From Acidocella aminolytica 101 = DSM 11237 (GTDB lineage: Bacteria > Pseudomonadota > Alphaproteobacteria > Acetobacterales > Acetobacteraceae), in NCBI RefSeq assembly GCF_900129125.1, contig NZ_FQVJ01000019.1, positions 1 to 64,000 on the forward strand: a DNA stretch of 64,000 nucleotides. The letters are read 5' to 3'. Below are positions 35,695-44,558 of this stretch, piece after piece. A program made the position numbers and the translations under genes. The stretch's first letter is position 1. Each line of letters begins with the position of its first letter. The notes under the pieces are model-generated. The model was not told the DNA's origin. It did not search any database and worked only from the letters and a program-made list of their open reading frames with translations.

Positions 35695-37101
35695 TTACGC
35701 TTTGGATTTACAAACACCGTCGAACCATTCCGGAACTGTCTCCGCGTACCCCATGGCATCACCGCCTCCATACAGACTGGACAGAAAGGTTGCACGGTGG
35801 CTGGCTCCTTGCACTTGAACCCCTCTCATATGCCGCCCGCCAGTAGCCAGCGCCATCTGTACCAGTTGCGGAGGTAGAGCCTCGTCGGCAGTACCATAGT
35901 AGAAAGCAACCGGAAATTCGAACTGCTTGTAGATCGTGCTGTTACCTGCTAGACGGGAGAGGAAGCTAGTGTTGCTCTGAGCCGTGAATTGCTCAAAAAA
36001 ACCTTCCACAAAAAACGCAGATGCCGTGGGCATGTCACCCTGCATCTGCGGGTCAAGTACGTAGTCCTGCCAATAAGCCTCAGCGAAGGCGCGGTACTCA
36101 GAGCGGATAGCTGTATCGAACAGGTCCGGCAGTTTGTAATAGGTGCGATAGCTGCCCAGTAGGATCACTAGGCATGGGGTCATCCATGCTGGCACCACCG
36201 GATATGGCTTGGTCCCTGATGACGCGAATTTCAGGTTGCCGCACCAGTAGCGCAGCGAATCAGGCAGATTGTTGAATGGACTCTCTGCAGCCACCGCATC
36301 TACGCGTATACCCCGGCTATGCAACTCTAAGCCCAACCACTGGGTGTTGAGCGCCCCCTGAGACCATCCATTGAGCAGCAATGTCGAGGCTCGGATGCCT
36401 AGTGGCTTAAGCATGGACATGCCGGCGTCAAGCACGTCATGACAGCACTGTACCGTCGCCGCGCGCACGGCATAGGCTTCGCTGCGGCCGTCCCGATACG
36501 GCCCCTTGCCCAGATAGTCCGCTGCGATCACGACGTAGCCTTGCGCGGCTAGCCTATGCAGGTTGAACAGGGTTTCAAGCGAATCGACATTGTCCTGCAG
36601 CTTGTAGTTCGGGTCTGCGAGGCGCATTAGATTGGACGGCACCTGGTCGAAGGATAAGATGGTGCCATGCTGCCAGGACACCACCGGTAGCGGGCCACGC
36701 AACCCCGACGGTGTGGCCAGAAGGCCGCTGACCTTAATCCGCTCACCAGTTTCGGGAATATGCGTGAAAGTGGTGATGCGCCTTAGTTCGATATCATAAC
36801 GCGCTGCGTGATCCTCTTCCGAATAAGAGGGGAGAACCCCGCCTTCATTGAAAACTTTGTAGAACTGTTGGGCTAGGGTATCCAAACGTTGCTTGCTTAA
36901 CACTACAGACTTTTCTAAGTGGATACGCTGCCCGCCCAATGTGCTGGCGCCTGCGTTGCCGGGCAGATCGGCTGCGGTTGCTACGGCAAGCGCTGCAATG
37001 GTTCGGCCCACGGCACCGATCGCTTTTCGGCGTGCCACGTTAGGCACCGGATGATCTGAGAATGTTAGTACGGAGTCAGTGTGTTCTTCTTTCTGGGTCA
37101 T
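35695..37101 (-). CDS. Secreted alpha/beta-hydrolase (lipase/esterase type)
   Basis: 468 residues. A twin-arginine-like segment (VARRKAIGAVGRTIAALAVA, about 22-41) suggests export. The catalytic machinery of the alpha/beta-hydrolase fold is visible: nucleophile S247 in LLNGWSQGALN, an acid in YYGTADEALPP and a His in VQGASHRATF. VSWQHGTILSF is the likely oxyanion-hole strand. The layout resembles secretory lipases and tannase/feruloyl-esterase-like proteins; the substrate is unknown. An IS5 element ends 8 bp past its stop codon. Confidence 0.87.
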   Translation of the reverse strand: MTQKEEHTDSVLTFSDHPVPNVARRKAIGAVGRTIAALAVATAADLPGNAGASTLGGQRIHLEKSVVLSKQRLDTLAQQFYKVFNEGGVLPSYSEEDHAARYDIELRRITTFTHIPETGERIKVSGLLATPSGLRGPLPVVSWQHGTILSFDQVPSNLMRLADPNYKLQDNVDSLETLFNLHRLAAQGYVVIAADYLGKGPYRDGRSEAYAVRAATVQCCHDVLDAGMSMLKPLGIRASTLLLNGWSQGALNTQWLGLELHSRGIRVDAVAAESPFNNLPDSLRYWCGNLKFASSGTKPYPVVPAWMTPCLVILLGSYRTYYKLPDLFDTAIRSEYRAFAEAYWQDYVLDPQMQGDMPTASAFFVEGFFEQFTAQSNTSFLSRLAGNSTIYKQFEFPVAFYYGTADEALPPQLVQMALATGGRHMRGVQVQGASHRATFLSSLYGGGDAMGYAETVPEWFDGVCKSKA

Positions 37102-37219
37102 GGGTTAACTCGCTAGTGGAAGGATAATTCTCCCAATTTTTAACAGGGCTTTTTGGTAAAATCCACGCGACAAATTTTAGTTTTTGGGCTGACGTTATAC
37201 CGTCGACGCCCATGCTCTA

Positions 37220-37360
37220 TCACTCATTGTTGTATGTCCAGAGCCATTTTGTTGCGTAATCCTGTGCCTCCTTGATGCTGCCAATGATATTATGATCGAA
37301 CCATTCATGGCGAACCGTTCTGTTGTAACGCTCAACATAGGCTGCCTTGACTTTCTTTGG
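37220..37360 (-). pseudogene. IS3-family OrfB C-terminal scrap
   Basis: The frame VKAAYVERYNRTVRHEWFDH, NIGSIKEAQDYATKWLWTYN and NE ends at a TGA at 37220-37222. It matches the region after the third catalytic residue of IS3-family (IS2/IS407 type) transposases. Only about 45 residues remain, lying directly beside a second, different IS3 relic. It is a truncated scrap. Confidence 0.75.
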
Positions 37361-37381
37361 AAAAGTATAGAGCTATTTTGA

Positions 37382-38100
37382 TTACGGTGTCCGCCTCTCG
37401 TAAGCAGCTAAACTTATAAAGTCCAGTGATGAATGTCGGCGGGCTGGATTAAGGAGCCCATCGATGTGACGGCCAATGGCATCTTTGGCATCCTGCCTAG
37501 CCATGAACGTCGTGCACCAGACAAGTTCTGACTTGAGGGTTTTGAGGAATGTGTCAATGATATTGTTATTGTAATTATTACCCTTTCCTGAAAATGAAAC
37601 GATGCCCCTCTGCTTCTTCAGTTCAACTTGGTAGTCAATTGAATAACATTGGCTGCTGGATTGCGGCCAAGGCGAGGTTGCGGTGCAGGCGGTCACTGAC
37701 GGACCGGCCGACAATACGCCAGGAGAACAGGCCCATCACGATCGCCAGATAAAGTCATCCTTCCTTGGTCCAAACGTAGGAAATGTCTGCCGATCACTTC
37801 TGTTTCGGTGCGGCGATGCTGAAATCCTGGTCCAGTACATTAGGTGCACGCGGAATCGTGATCGAGCCCGATGGAAAAATCCAAGATTACCTTGAAAACC
37901 GTCCGCACGCGAGGGACAAGATTTGGCAAAAGCCATGCAAGCAAAACGGTGTTTGCGCGGTGACGAGGGAGCGAATTTTGTCCGACGCTCGATGGAGCGG
38001 AACGCGGCACCCGCCAGCTTTGTCATCGCCGCTAGGTGGTCATGGCGGCGCAAAAAATTTACCCGCCCTTCCAGCATCATGTTTTCGCTGGCTACCATGT
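37382..38100 (-). pseudogene. IS3-family OrfB transposase relic with two Trp-to-stop changes
   Basis: In order the pieces read APNVLDQDFSIAAPKQK, a TGA at 37794-37796, and SADISYVWTKEG. A second TGA at 37755-37757 follows, then LYLAIVMGLFSWRIVGRSVS and DRLHRNLALAAIQQ. After a gap and a frameshift come FSGKGNNYNNNIIDTFLKTL, KSELVWCTTFMARQDAKDAI and NPARRHSSLDFISLAAYERR. Both TGA codons stand where family members have Trp (QKW, EGW). The 5' part beyond 37860 is strongly decayed. Confidence 0.82.
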
Positions 38101-38220
38101 GGTCGGCGGTGAGTTACACGGTTCCCGTCATTGCTGACATGGCTTCAAGCGGGCACAACCAAACCGAGGAAAAGGTCCATGACGACACATGGGGTGCCAC
38201 CAGTTTAAGCGTTTCAGACT

Positions 38221-39212
38221 GAAGCTGCGCGGCAATAAGCGCATCTTGCCGCGCGTTACGCAGCCGCTGCAATATTTGCTCCACGGCCGAACAGAAACGC
38301 TCGGTAGCCTTGGGAAACTACTTTCATCAAGTACAGCCAGAAATTTTCAAGACAAATCGTATCCATAAAAGAGGCAAGAGCTCAAAATTCAGACATATTG
38401 CCTCATCAGAAGGAAGGTCCATTATGTGTTGGTTTACTCGTACATACTGCCGAAAATCGCTGCTCTGCGCGATGCGATTGTGAGTCAGAGCGAAGCATGT
38501 TTTCTTGCTTAAACGTCACAAATGTCTAATATCCTTGTCTTAAATTTTGCTTTTCTCAGGCTCAGTCAGCGTCTATTAGACCCCATCCAAAAATAGCTTA
38601 CTGAAGCGGTTTCAAAAACGAGACTTGGTTTCGTAGCAAGATTCATTTTTCGGTCCATAACGTACCATGCCCCAGCCGCCAGATTCCTGCGTCGGTTATA
38701 TCCAGAATTTACGCAGCAAGCCCTCTATGGTCCAGTTCCTGCAGTTGAGATTTACGATTGTTGGAGGATAAGTTCGACAAGAGATGTGTGCCACTGGAAA
38801 TGTCTTGAACAGCAAGACGCGCGCGCATTAAAGCCCAAGATCTCAATGCGCGCACCCATGCCACACAACCAGCCTTGTCAACCCAGGAATCTCCAGCGCG
38901 ACGGCCGCGTCACGATACCCTACATCCCCTCGGCCAATCGACGTGGCACAACAGCGATGGGGCCATAGTGCGGAGGAATTCCGGCAGAGCCAAGAACTCC
39001 ATGACGGATAGCGCTACCCGCCGCTGCCGCCCCAGCTTGGCCAGCGCTTCGTCCAGCAGTACATCCAATGTTTGCAGCATGTTGAGACCCAAACGCCTGA
39101 TATCACGCACAATTATGTCTCAAATTTTAAAATGCAATTTGTCTTCTGCTGACATAGCTCCCATCTGTCGGAAAGCTAAATTTCTATCCGTTTAGGAGCA
39201 CGCAACTTGGCT
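38221..39212. other. About 1 kb of non-coding or unrecognised sequence
   Basis: The stretch between the IS3 relic and the SRPBCC relic holds no confidently recognised gene. A minus-strand frame at 38910-39110 (DVLLDEALAKLGRQRRVALS) has a believable helical composition but no ribosome binding site or family match. It could be the end of a lost gene. The base composition is AT-richer than the genes on either side. Confidence 0.45.
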
Positions 39213-39716
39213 AACGAAATCCTCCGGCCAGGGGGTATGGCCCCGGCTTTACCTATAATTTCGCCTCCAACGAGGCGATCGCGGCAGGCTTCTCCGCAAC
39301 CGATATCTGTCCTTTTCTCAGTCCAGCGCCGCTCTGGCCCAGCTATTACGCCAATATCTCCCTTCACAGTGGCAAGGGACCGACGCTGGAAAAATGTGCG
39401 CTTCTACTTCGAAACTTTCGACTTCCTGGTGGAGGCCGAAGTGGTGGAGTTTGACGCTCCAGCAGCCGGAAAGCCCGGCCGCGTGACTTGGCACTGCCGG
39501 GCTGGGCAGAAGGGCGCGATCGACCGGCTGGACGTGCACCATGCCTGGCTGTTGGAATATCTGCCCGGCGGGCAGATGCGCCTCCTCACCCAGGAGACAC
39601 AGAAGGGGAAACCGACGCGGAATCTCGCCACGGCCACCCCAAACCCAATGATCAACGACCATCAGGACTGGCTGAATGGCCGTGTTGCTGTCACGAGAGA
39701 GGAGAAAACCCAATGA
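39213..39716 (+). pseudogene. SRPBCC (START/Bet v1-like) protein with a frameshift
   Basis: The N-terminal part, YNFASNEAIAAGFSATDICP, LWPSYYANISL, HSGKGPTLEK, lies in one frame. The rest, VRFYFETFDFLVEAEVVEFD, AWLLEYLPGGQMRLLTQETQ, NPMINDHQDWLNG, lies in the next frame and ends at 39716. Joining the frames at the A-run at 39390-39394 (GGAAAAATG) gives a normal SRPBCC protein, so a one-base change there is likely. No start codon precedes the first part, because a TAA stands just before 39213. The stop overlaps the start of the MDR oxidoreductase by 3 bases, so the two were once an operon. Confidence 0.75.
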
Positions 39717-40723
39717 AAGCCGCCATCCTGCAAGCCCCTGGAGGGTTCGACAACATCACCATTCAGGACCTTCCGGACCCTGGCCAGCCTGGGCCGGGAG
39801 AGATCCGGGTCAAACTACATGCCTCCTCGCTGAATTTCCACGATCTTCTGGTGGCCAAAGGCGCCATCCCCACGGCGGATGGCCGTATATTGATGTCAGA
39901 CGGCGCGGGCGTGGTGGAGGCTGTGGGCGCTGGCGTGACCGAATTCCAGCTGGGCGACCATGTTGTCTCCTGTTTTTTCCCGCACTGGCAGGACGGCCCG
40001 GCGTTCCCGGCTGTTGGAAATTTCGCCCACACGCCGGGGGACGGGATCGACGGCTTCGCCACGGAACATGCCGTGCGCCCGGCCACGGCATTCACCCGCG
40101 CGCCGCGCGGCTGGAGCCATGAGGAAGCCGCCACGATCACAACCGCGGGCCTCACCGCCTGGCGCGCTTTGGTGGGGGACGGGCAGACCAAACCTGGAGA
40201 CAAAGTGCTGGTGATGGGCACGGGCGGCGTTTCCATCGCGGCGCTACAAATCGCCAAGATGGCGGGGGCGGAGATCGTTGCAACTTCCTCCTCGGACGAA
40301 AAGCTAGAGCGTCTGCGCGCACTGGGAGCGGACCATCTCATCAATTACAAACGCGTGCCGGATTGGGGCACCCGCGTACAGGAGCTAACCGGGGGAGGCG
40401 TTGACCATGTGGTGGAAATCGGCGGCCCTGGCACGCTGGCGCAATCCATCGCGGCGGTGCGGGTGGGAGGGCATATCTCTCTCATCGGCGTGCTCACCGG
40501 GCTTGAAGGCCATGTGCCCACCGCCGTGCTAATGTCCAAACAGGCCCGGTTGCAGGGGCTCATTGTCGGCAGCCGGCGCCAGCAGCAGGATTACGTGGTG
40601 GCGTTGGAACAGTCCGGTATCCGCCCGGTGCTGGACCGCGCCTTCCCCCTGGCCGAACTGGCCGCCGCCTTCCGCCATCAGGAAAGTGGCACGCATTTCG
40701 GCAAAGTTACCCTCGTCCCGTAA
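39713..40723 (+). CDS. MDR-family NAD(P)H oxidoreductase (quinone-reductase/ADH-like)
   Basis: 336-residue medium-chain dehydrogenase/reductase. The N-terminal GroES-like domain (MKAAILQAPGGFDNITIQDL to about residue 140) is followed by a Rossmann domain with VLVMGTGGVSIAALQIAKMA. Catalytic-zinc ligands are not evident, which points to a quinone-oxidoreductase or enoyl-reductase type. The start at 39713 has GAGGAGAAAA upstream and overlaps the stop codon of the SRPBCC relic. A DJ-1/PfpI gene follows 29 bp later, so the three form a transcription unit. Confidence 0.9.
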   Translation: MKAAILQAPGGFDNITIQDLPDPGQPGPGEIRVKLHASSLNFHDLLVAKGAIPTADGRILMSDGAGVVEAVGAGVTEFQLGDHVVSCFFPHWQDGPAFPAVGNFAHTPGDGIDGFATEHAVRPATAFTRAPRGWSHEEAATITTAGLTAWRALVGDGQTKPGDKVLVMGTGGVSIAALQIAKMAGAEIVATSSSDEKLERLRALGADHLINYKRVPDWGTRVQELTGGGVDHVVEIGGPGTLAQSIAAVRVGGHISLIGVLTGLEGHVPTAVLMSKQARLQGLIVGSRRQQQDYVVALEQSGIRPVLDRAFPLAELAAAFRHQESGTHFGKVTLVP

Positions 40724-40752
40724 CGCCTTTTTACAGACCGGAGACTTTTTTT

Positions 40753-41448
40753 ATGACCAATAAGACGAACATTCTGATCATCGTCACGTCCCACGCAAAG
40801 ATGGGTGGACAGGATCGACAGACCGGCATCTGGTTCGAAGAGCTGACCACGCCCTATTATGCCTTTCTGGATGCCGGGGCAGCGGTTGCAATTGCTTCCA
40901 TTGCCGGTGGCAAGGTGCCCGTTGATCCGCATTCTATGGAAGCAAAAGACCGCCCCACCAGTGTTACGCGCTTCCTGAAGGACGAGAACGCGATGCGACA
41001 GATTGAAACGTCCAGGAACATCAGTGAGCTTTCCGTGGATGAGTACGATGCCGTGTTTCTGCCAGGCGGCCATGGGGTGATGTGGGACATGCCGGAAAAC
41101 CCGCTCCTGTCCGCTCTGCTCAGCAAAGCCTGGGCACAGGGCAAGGTACTGGCGGCTGTGTGCCACGGTCCTGCGGGGCTTGTTGGCGCCACGGACGAAA
41201 CCGGCAAGCCTCTGGTTTCCGGCCGCAAGGTGGCAGCTTTTACAAACGAGGAAGAAGAGATGGCGGGCCTGACCAAGGAGGTGCCCTTCCTATTGGAAAG
41301 CCGTATCCGCGAATTGGGCGCCAAATATGAAAGCGGCCTAGCCTTTCAGCCTTTCGCGGTGCGGGACGGCAAGCTAGTAACCGGCCAGAACCCCGCCTCC
41401 TCAGAGAAGGTCGCGGAACTGGTGCTGGAGGCTGTGAAAACCTCGTAA
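40753..41448 (+). CDS. DJ-1/PfpI family protein (Hsp31/glyoxalase III-like)
   Basis: 231-residue class I glutamine-amidotransferase-like protein. The nucleophile elbow AAVCHGPAGLVGA carries the conserved Cys, and FLPGGHGVMWDM provides the upstream Glu/Gly loop region. The length and the insertion near residues 15-30 (KMGGQDRQTGIWFEELTTPY) match the Hsp31/YhbO-like members, which act as methylglyoxal hydratases or protein deglycases. It follows the MDR gene in an apparent carbonyl-stress or detoxification operon. A strong hairpin follows at 41455. Confidence 0.92.
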   Translation: MTNKTNILIIVTSHAKMGGQDRQTGIWFEELTTPYYAFLDAGAAVAIASIAGGKVPVDPHSMEAKDRPTSVTRFLKDENAMRQIETSRNISELSVDEYDAVFLPGGHGVMWDMPENPLLSALLSKAWAQGKVLAAVCHGPAGLVGATDETGKPLVSGRKVAAFTNEEEEMAGLTKEVPFLLESRIRELGAKYESGLAFQPFAVRDGKLVTGQNPASSEKVAELVLEAVKTS

Positions 41449-41454
41449 ACCTAC

Positions 41455-41496
41455 CTTGCACCCAGCCCGTCGCCCATGCGGCGAGCTGGGTGCAAG
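41455..41496 (+). terminator. Strong hairpin after the DJ-1/PfpI gene
   Basis: A 12-bp stem CTTGCACCCAGC / GCTGGGTGCAAG encloses a 5-bp inner stem (TCGCC / GGCGA). It begins 7 bp after the stop codon. There is no long T tract, but position and stability suggest a transcription terminator. Confidence 0.6.
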
Positions 41497-41736
41497 CCTG
41501 GGGCTTTGTCTCGTCAGCGCCCTCTCCTCGCCATCTTAACGTCTTCAATGCTCAGCGCCGCTCAATACGTCGCGTGTCCACTCTCTTGCCTACTCATGTG
41601 CTGGCGACGGTGCACAGCTCAGCAAATTACAGCGAAGATGAGGCTGAACTAATTTTGATCGTGCCCTTAACTCAACTGTCCGTTGTTTTTGGTTATCGAC
41701 ACCAAATATAAAACCAATTTAAGGGGAGAACACTAT

Positions 41737-43131
41737 ATGAACATCACGTCTGAGTCACACCAACAGGGGAATGGTGGAAAATCGCCTGAAGGCGGCATGA
41801 TGCGGGTGATTAGCCGGGCATGCGTCTATTACGCCGAACGTTACGTTCCAGATCCTTATCTTTATGCTCTAATTTTGACCTTCATCGCGTTCATCGCCGC
41901 ATTAATCTGGACATCTAGCGGGCCGATGAAAATTGTTGATTCCTGGTATAACGGTCTCTGGTCGATCCTCGCATTTGCTATGCAGATGGCGCTGATCCTT
42001 TCAACTGGTGTGGCGTTGGCGCAGTCGCCTGTTATTAAACGGGCGCTACAACGTCTTGCCTCTTGGCCGACCCAGCAAAGCACCGCTGCTATCGTCGTGT
42101 TTCTGACGTCCGCGATCGCCTCTTGGCTACAATGGGGCTTTGGCCTTGTTGTTGGCGCGATCATCGCTCGCGAAATCGCGAAGCGGATGCGCAATGCCGA
42201 TTTCGGATTCCTCGTCGCCGCAGCCTATATGGGGTTTATGACCTGGGCGTCTGGCTTGTCCAGCTCCATCGCGCTTGCAACGGCAACGCATGGCAGTGCG
42301 CTTAACATCATTGAAAAACTGACCGGTAAACTTGAAGGGTTTAATCATACCATTTTCACTTGGTACAATCTTCTCCCCGTTGTCCTGCTGATTCTTATTA
42401 TCCCCATCGCCCTCTCTTTCATGGGGCCGTCCGAAGCGGAAATGAGGAAAGTTGATCCCGAGGCGCTGATCCGTGAAGACCAAATTGAAGTGGCCGAACA
42501 GGAAAAAACTTTCGCCACGATGCTCGATAACGCGTGGCCTATCACGCTGCTGCTGGTTCTAATGGGAGGTGCTTATATCTGGGAGCTTTCGGCTACCAAG
42601 GGCTTCTCGCTCAATCTCGATATGTTTATCTTCATCACCTTCATACTCGGGCTGATTCTACACTGGCGGCCTATCAACTATGTCCGCGCCTTCTATACCG
42701 GCGCCAAGACGGTTGGACCTATCCTGTTGCAATTCCCAATCTACGGCGGCGTCATGGGTATTATGGTGAAAACCGGACTCGCCGCGGTTATTGCCCAAGC
42801 CTTTGTCTCATTCTCCACCGCGCATACACTTCCTTTTTGGTCGTTCATCTCGTCGAACATCATTAGTTTGTTCGTGCCATCTGGCGGTGGACATTGGGCG
42901 GTGCAAGGCCCCTTTATGGTGCCCGCCGCAATGAAGCTGCATGTTGACCCAGCGATTACAGCTATGGGTACGGCCATGGGCGAGCAGACCGCTAACATGA
43001 TACAGCCCTTCTGGGCCCTTCCTATTTTGGCCATCGCTGGCCTCGGGATCAAGGATATCATGGGCTACTGCATCGTGGCCATGGTCATCGGTCTAGTTCT
43101 ATATGGTGGATCGCTTCTTATTTTTGCTTGA
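41737..43131 (+). CDS. atoE: AtoE-type short-chain fatty acid transporter
   Basis: 464-residue integral membrane protein with about 10-12 hydrophobic segments, matching the AtoE (TIGR00366/DUF401-like) family that imports short-chain fatty acids such as acetoacetate or butyrate. Characteristic stretches are ERYVPDPYLYALILTFIAF, LQWGFGLVVGAIIAREIAKR, SSSIALATATHGSALNIIE and FVPSGGGHWAVQGPFMVPAA. AAGGGGAG precedes the start at 41737. It stands alone between two hairpins, so it is probably monocistronic. Coenzyme-A transferase genes that often accompany atoE are absent here. Confidence 0.92.
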   Translation: MNITSESHQQGNGGKSPEGGMMRVISRACVYYAERYVPDPYLYALILTFIAFIAALIWTSSGPMKIVDSWYNGLWSILAFAMQMALILSTGVALAQSPVIKRALQRLASWPTQQSTAAIVVFLTSAIASWLQWGFGLVVGAIIAREIAKRMRNADFGFLVAAAYMGFMTWASGLSSSIALATATHGSALNIIEKLTGKLEGFNHTIFTWYNLLPVVLLILIIPIALSFMGPSEAEMRKVDPEALIREDQIEVAEQEKTFATMLDNAWPITLLLVLMGGAYIWELSATKGFSLNLDMFIFITFILGLILHWRPINYVRAFYTGAKTVGPILLQFPIYGGVMGIMVKTGLAAVIAQAFVSFSTAHTLPFWSFISSNIISLFVPSGGGHWAVQGPFMVPAAMKLHVDPAITAMGTAMGEQTANMIQPFWALPILAIAGLGIKDIMGYCIVAMVIGLVLYGGSLLIFA

Positions 43132-43151
43132 TCAAAACAATATTTTTGGGT

Positions 43152-43189
43152 TTTAGGGGCCATAATCGGTGCTGATCATGGCCCCTAAA
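43152..43189. terminator. Inverted repeat between converging atoE and DUF4188 genes
   Basis: TTTAGGGGCCAT (43152-43163) and ATGGCCCCTAAA (43178-43189) form a perfect 12-bp stem with a 14-base loop. It lies 20 bp past the atoE stop and 9 bp before the stop of the converging gene. It probably ends transcription in both directions, though a long T tract is missing. Confidence 0.65.
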
Positions 43190-43197
43190 CAACTATT

Positions 43198-43695
43198 TCA
43201 TGGTGATGGCCGCAATGCTGTGAGACGCTTGGCTGCGGTGGCCCGCTGCCCTTTGGCTGGAAACAGATTTCCGGCAAGGCCCAGGCCGAAGCGCGGCATG
43301 TTCACATACACTGATTCCGCATGACCAATTGGCGCCACATAGGTCTCGTGCCAAATGCCAACGTCGCCATTTGTGCCAATCTTGGTATTGAATGCCCGCC
43401 ACGCAGGGAGATGGGCTTGGTTGGCTGATTGCGCATAAGCGCGGAGATGCTCAGCGCTCCGCCAATATTGGATGACCCATAGATTACGCAGCCCAAATTG
43501 CGGGCGGGTATGCAGCAGGCCAAGTTCGGGATGTGCGGCCAGTTCCCGCAGCATACGCGGCATCGCTACCAGCACTGGAAGCCAGCGCCACACCTTCCAG
43601 AGTTTGTTAATGCGCATACCTATTAGAAAAACCACGGTGTCGCCATCTATCTCAGCGCAGACGCGTTCATGGATAATTTCGGCCATTGGGCTCAT
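43198..43695 (-). CDS. DUF4188 domain protein
   Basis: 165 residues. EIIHERVCAEIDGDTVVFLI, GMRINKLWKVWRWLPVLVAM, LLHTRPQFGLRNLWVIQYWR and GIWHETYVAPIGHAESVYVN make up a DUF4188 domain, a dimeric alpha-beta-barrel fold related to monooxygenases and heme-degrading proteins. No catalytic role is established for the family. It converges with atoE and shares a 50-bp divergent region with the TetR gene on the other side, which might regulate it. The start could be M1 at 43695 or the next Met at 43686. Confidence 0.85.
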   Translation of the reverse strand: MSPMAEIIHERVCAEIDGDTVVFLIGMRINKLWKVWRWLPVLVAMPRMLRELAAHPELGLLHTRPQFGLRNLWVIQYWRSAEHLRAYAQSANQAHLPAWRAFNTKIGTNGDVGIWHETYVAPIGHAESVYVNMPRFGLGLAGNLFPAKGQRATAAKRLTALRPSP

Positions 43696-43760
43696 GACTT
43701 TCTGAAACTGTTAGAGTATGTGGGCAATGCCAACTTACACCTAATGTGGACGACGTCAAC

Positions 43761-44423
43761 ATGAATCCGCACACCCGACCTGAAACGACCGCACGGAGAA
43801 ATGCGAGCCAATCATCCCCCTATCACCACGGGGATTTGCGCCGCGCCCTGGTGGAGGCCGCCCTGGCCCTTGTGACGGAGGAGCAGGATTGGGGGTTTTC
43901 GCTTCGGGAAGTCGCCCGGCGGGCCGGGGTCAGTCATAATGCGCCGTATCGTCACTTCCCGGAGAAGCGTGACCTTCTCGCGGCCCTGGCGGTTGCGGGC
44001 TACGAAGCGCTGCGGGTAAAGCTTGTCGCAGCGGCGGAGACGGCGGAGGGGCCAGAGGACGAACTGGTTGCGATTGGCGTGGCTTACGTCCAATTTGGAG
44101 CAGAAAATCCGGCGCGCTACCGGTTGATCTTTGGCCCTGATCTCCTCACGGGCGGGCTTGGCATGCCAGCTTCGGTGGCGGAAGCTGCCCAGGCAGCAAA
44201 GGCCGTGCTAGTGGATGTTATTGCGCGCGGGGTGCAGACGGAACGGTTTGCAGTATCTCAAGATACACAGGCGGAGCGGGACCGCGTGGTGCTGACGGCC
44301 TGGGCTTTGGTCCACGGGCTAACCATGCTACTGATCGACGGTCTTGCAGGTCCAGCATTGCCCCCGGCTGTGTCTGAGACCGTTACGCGTTCCTTGCTCG
44401 ACGGGATCCGAAAGCGGCCTTGA
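43761..44423 (+). CDS. TetR-family transcriptional regulator
   Basis: 220 residues. The N-terminal helix-turn-helix is DLRRALVEAALALVTEE then SLREVARRAGVSHNAPYRHF. The C-terminal ligand domain contains YRLIFGPDLLTGGLG, as in the WHG/TetR_C_33 group. No obvious ribosome binding site decides between the ATG at 43761 and a GTG at 43746. It is divergent from the DUF4188 gene and upstream of the type III PKS operon on the same strand. Tandem palindromes at 44484-44506 lie between it and that operon, so control of both neighbours is plausible. Confidence 0.88.
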   Translation: MNPHTRPETTARRNASQSSPYHHGDLRRALVEAALALVTEEQDWGFSLREVARRAGVSHNAPYRHFPEKRDLLAALAVAGYEALRVKLVAAAETAEGPEDELVAIGVAYVQFGAENPARYRLIFGPDLLTGGLGMPASVAEAAQAAKAVLVDVIARGVQTERFAVSQDTQAERDRVVLTAWALVHGLTMLLIDGLAGPALPPAVSETVTRSLLDGIRKRP

Positions 44424-44483
44424 GCGGTGATGGCCGCCTGAGCGTCGGGACCGGGGGAAATCTAGGCCGGGGAAATGAACGAT

Positions 44484-44506
44484 CCGTATCATACGGTTTG
44501 CAAACC
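44484..44506. promoter_or_regulatory. Two overlapping palindromes upstream of the type III PKS operon
   Basis: CCGTATCATACGG (44484-44496) is a perfect 13-base palindrome. It overlaps by two bases with GGTTTGCAAACC (44495-44506), a perfect 12-base palindrome. They lie 53-75 bp before the PKS start and 61 bp after the TetR stop. Symmetric sites of this size suit a TetR-type dimer. The assignment to the neighbouring TetR protein is inference. Confidence 0.65.
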
Positions 44507-44558
44507 AAAATGCAGATCCCGCGTATAATGAGTATCCTCAAATTCGGTGAAGCAAAAA

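Noticed and set aside
38910-39110. 66-codon minus-strand frame with DVLLDEALAKLGRQRR
   Set aside because: The composition is believable, but there is no ribosome binding site, no neighbour on the same strand and no family match. It could be the end of a lost gene but is not supported.
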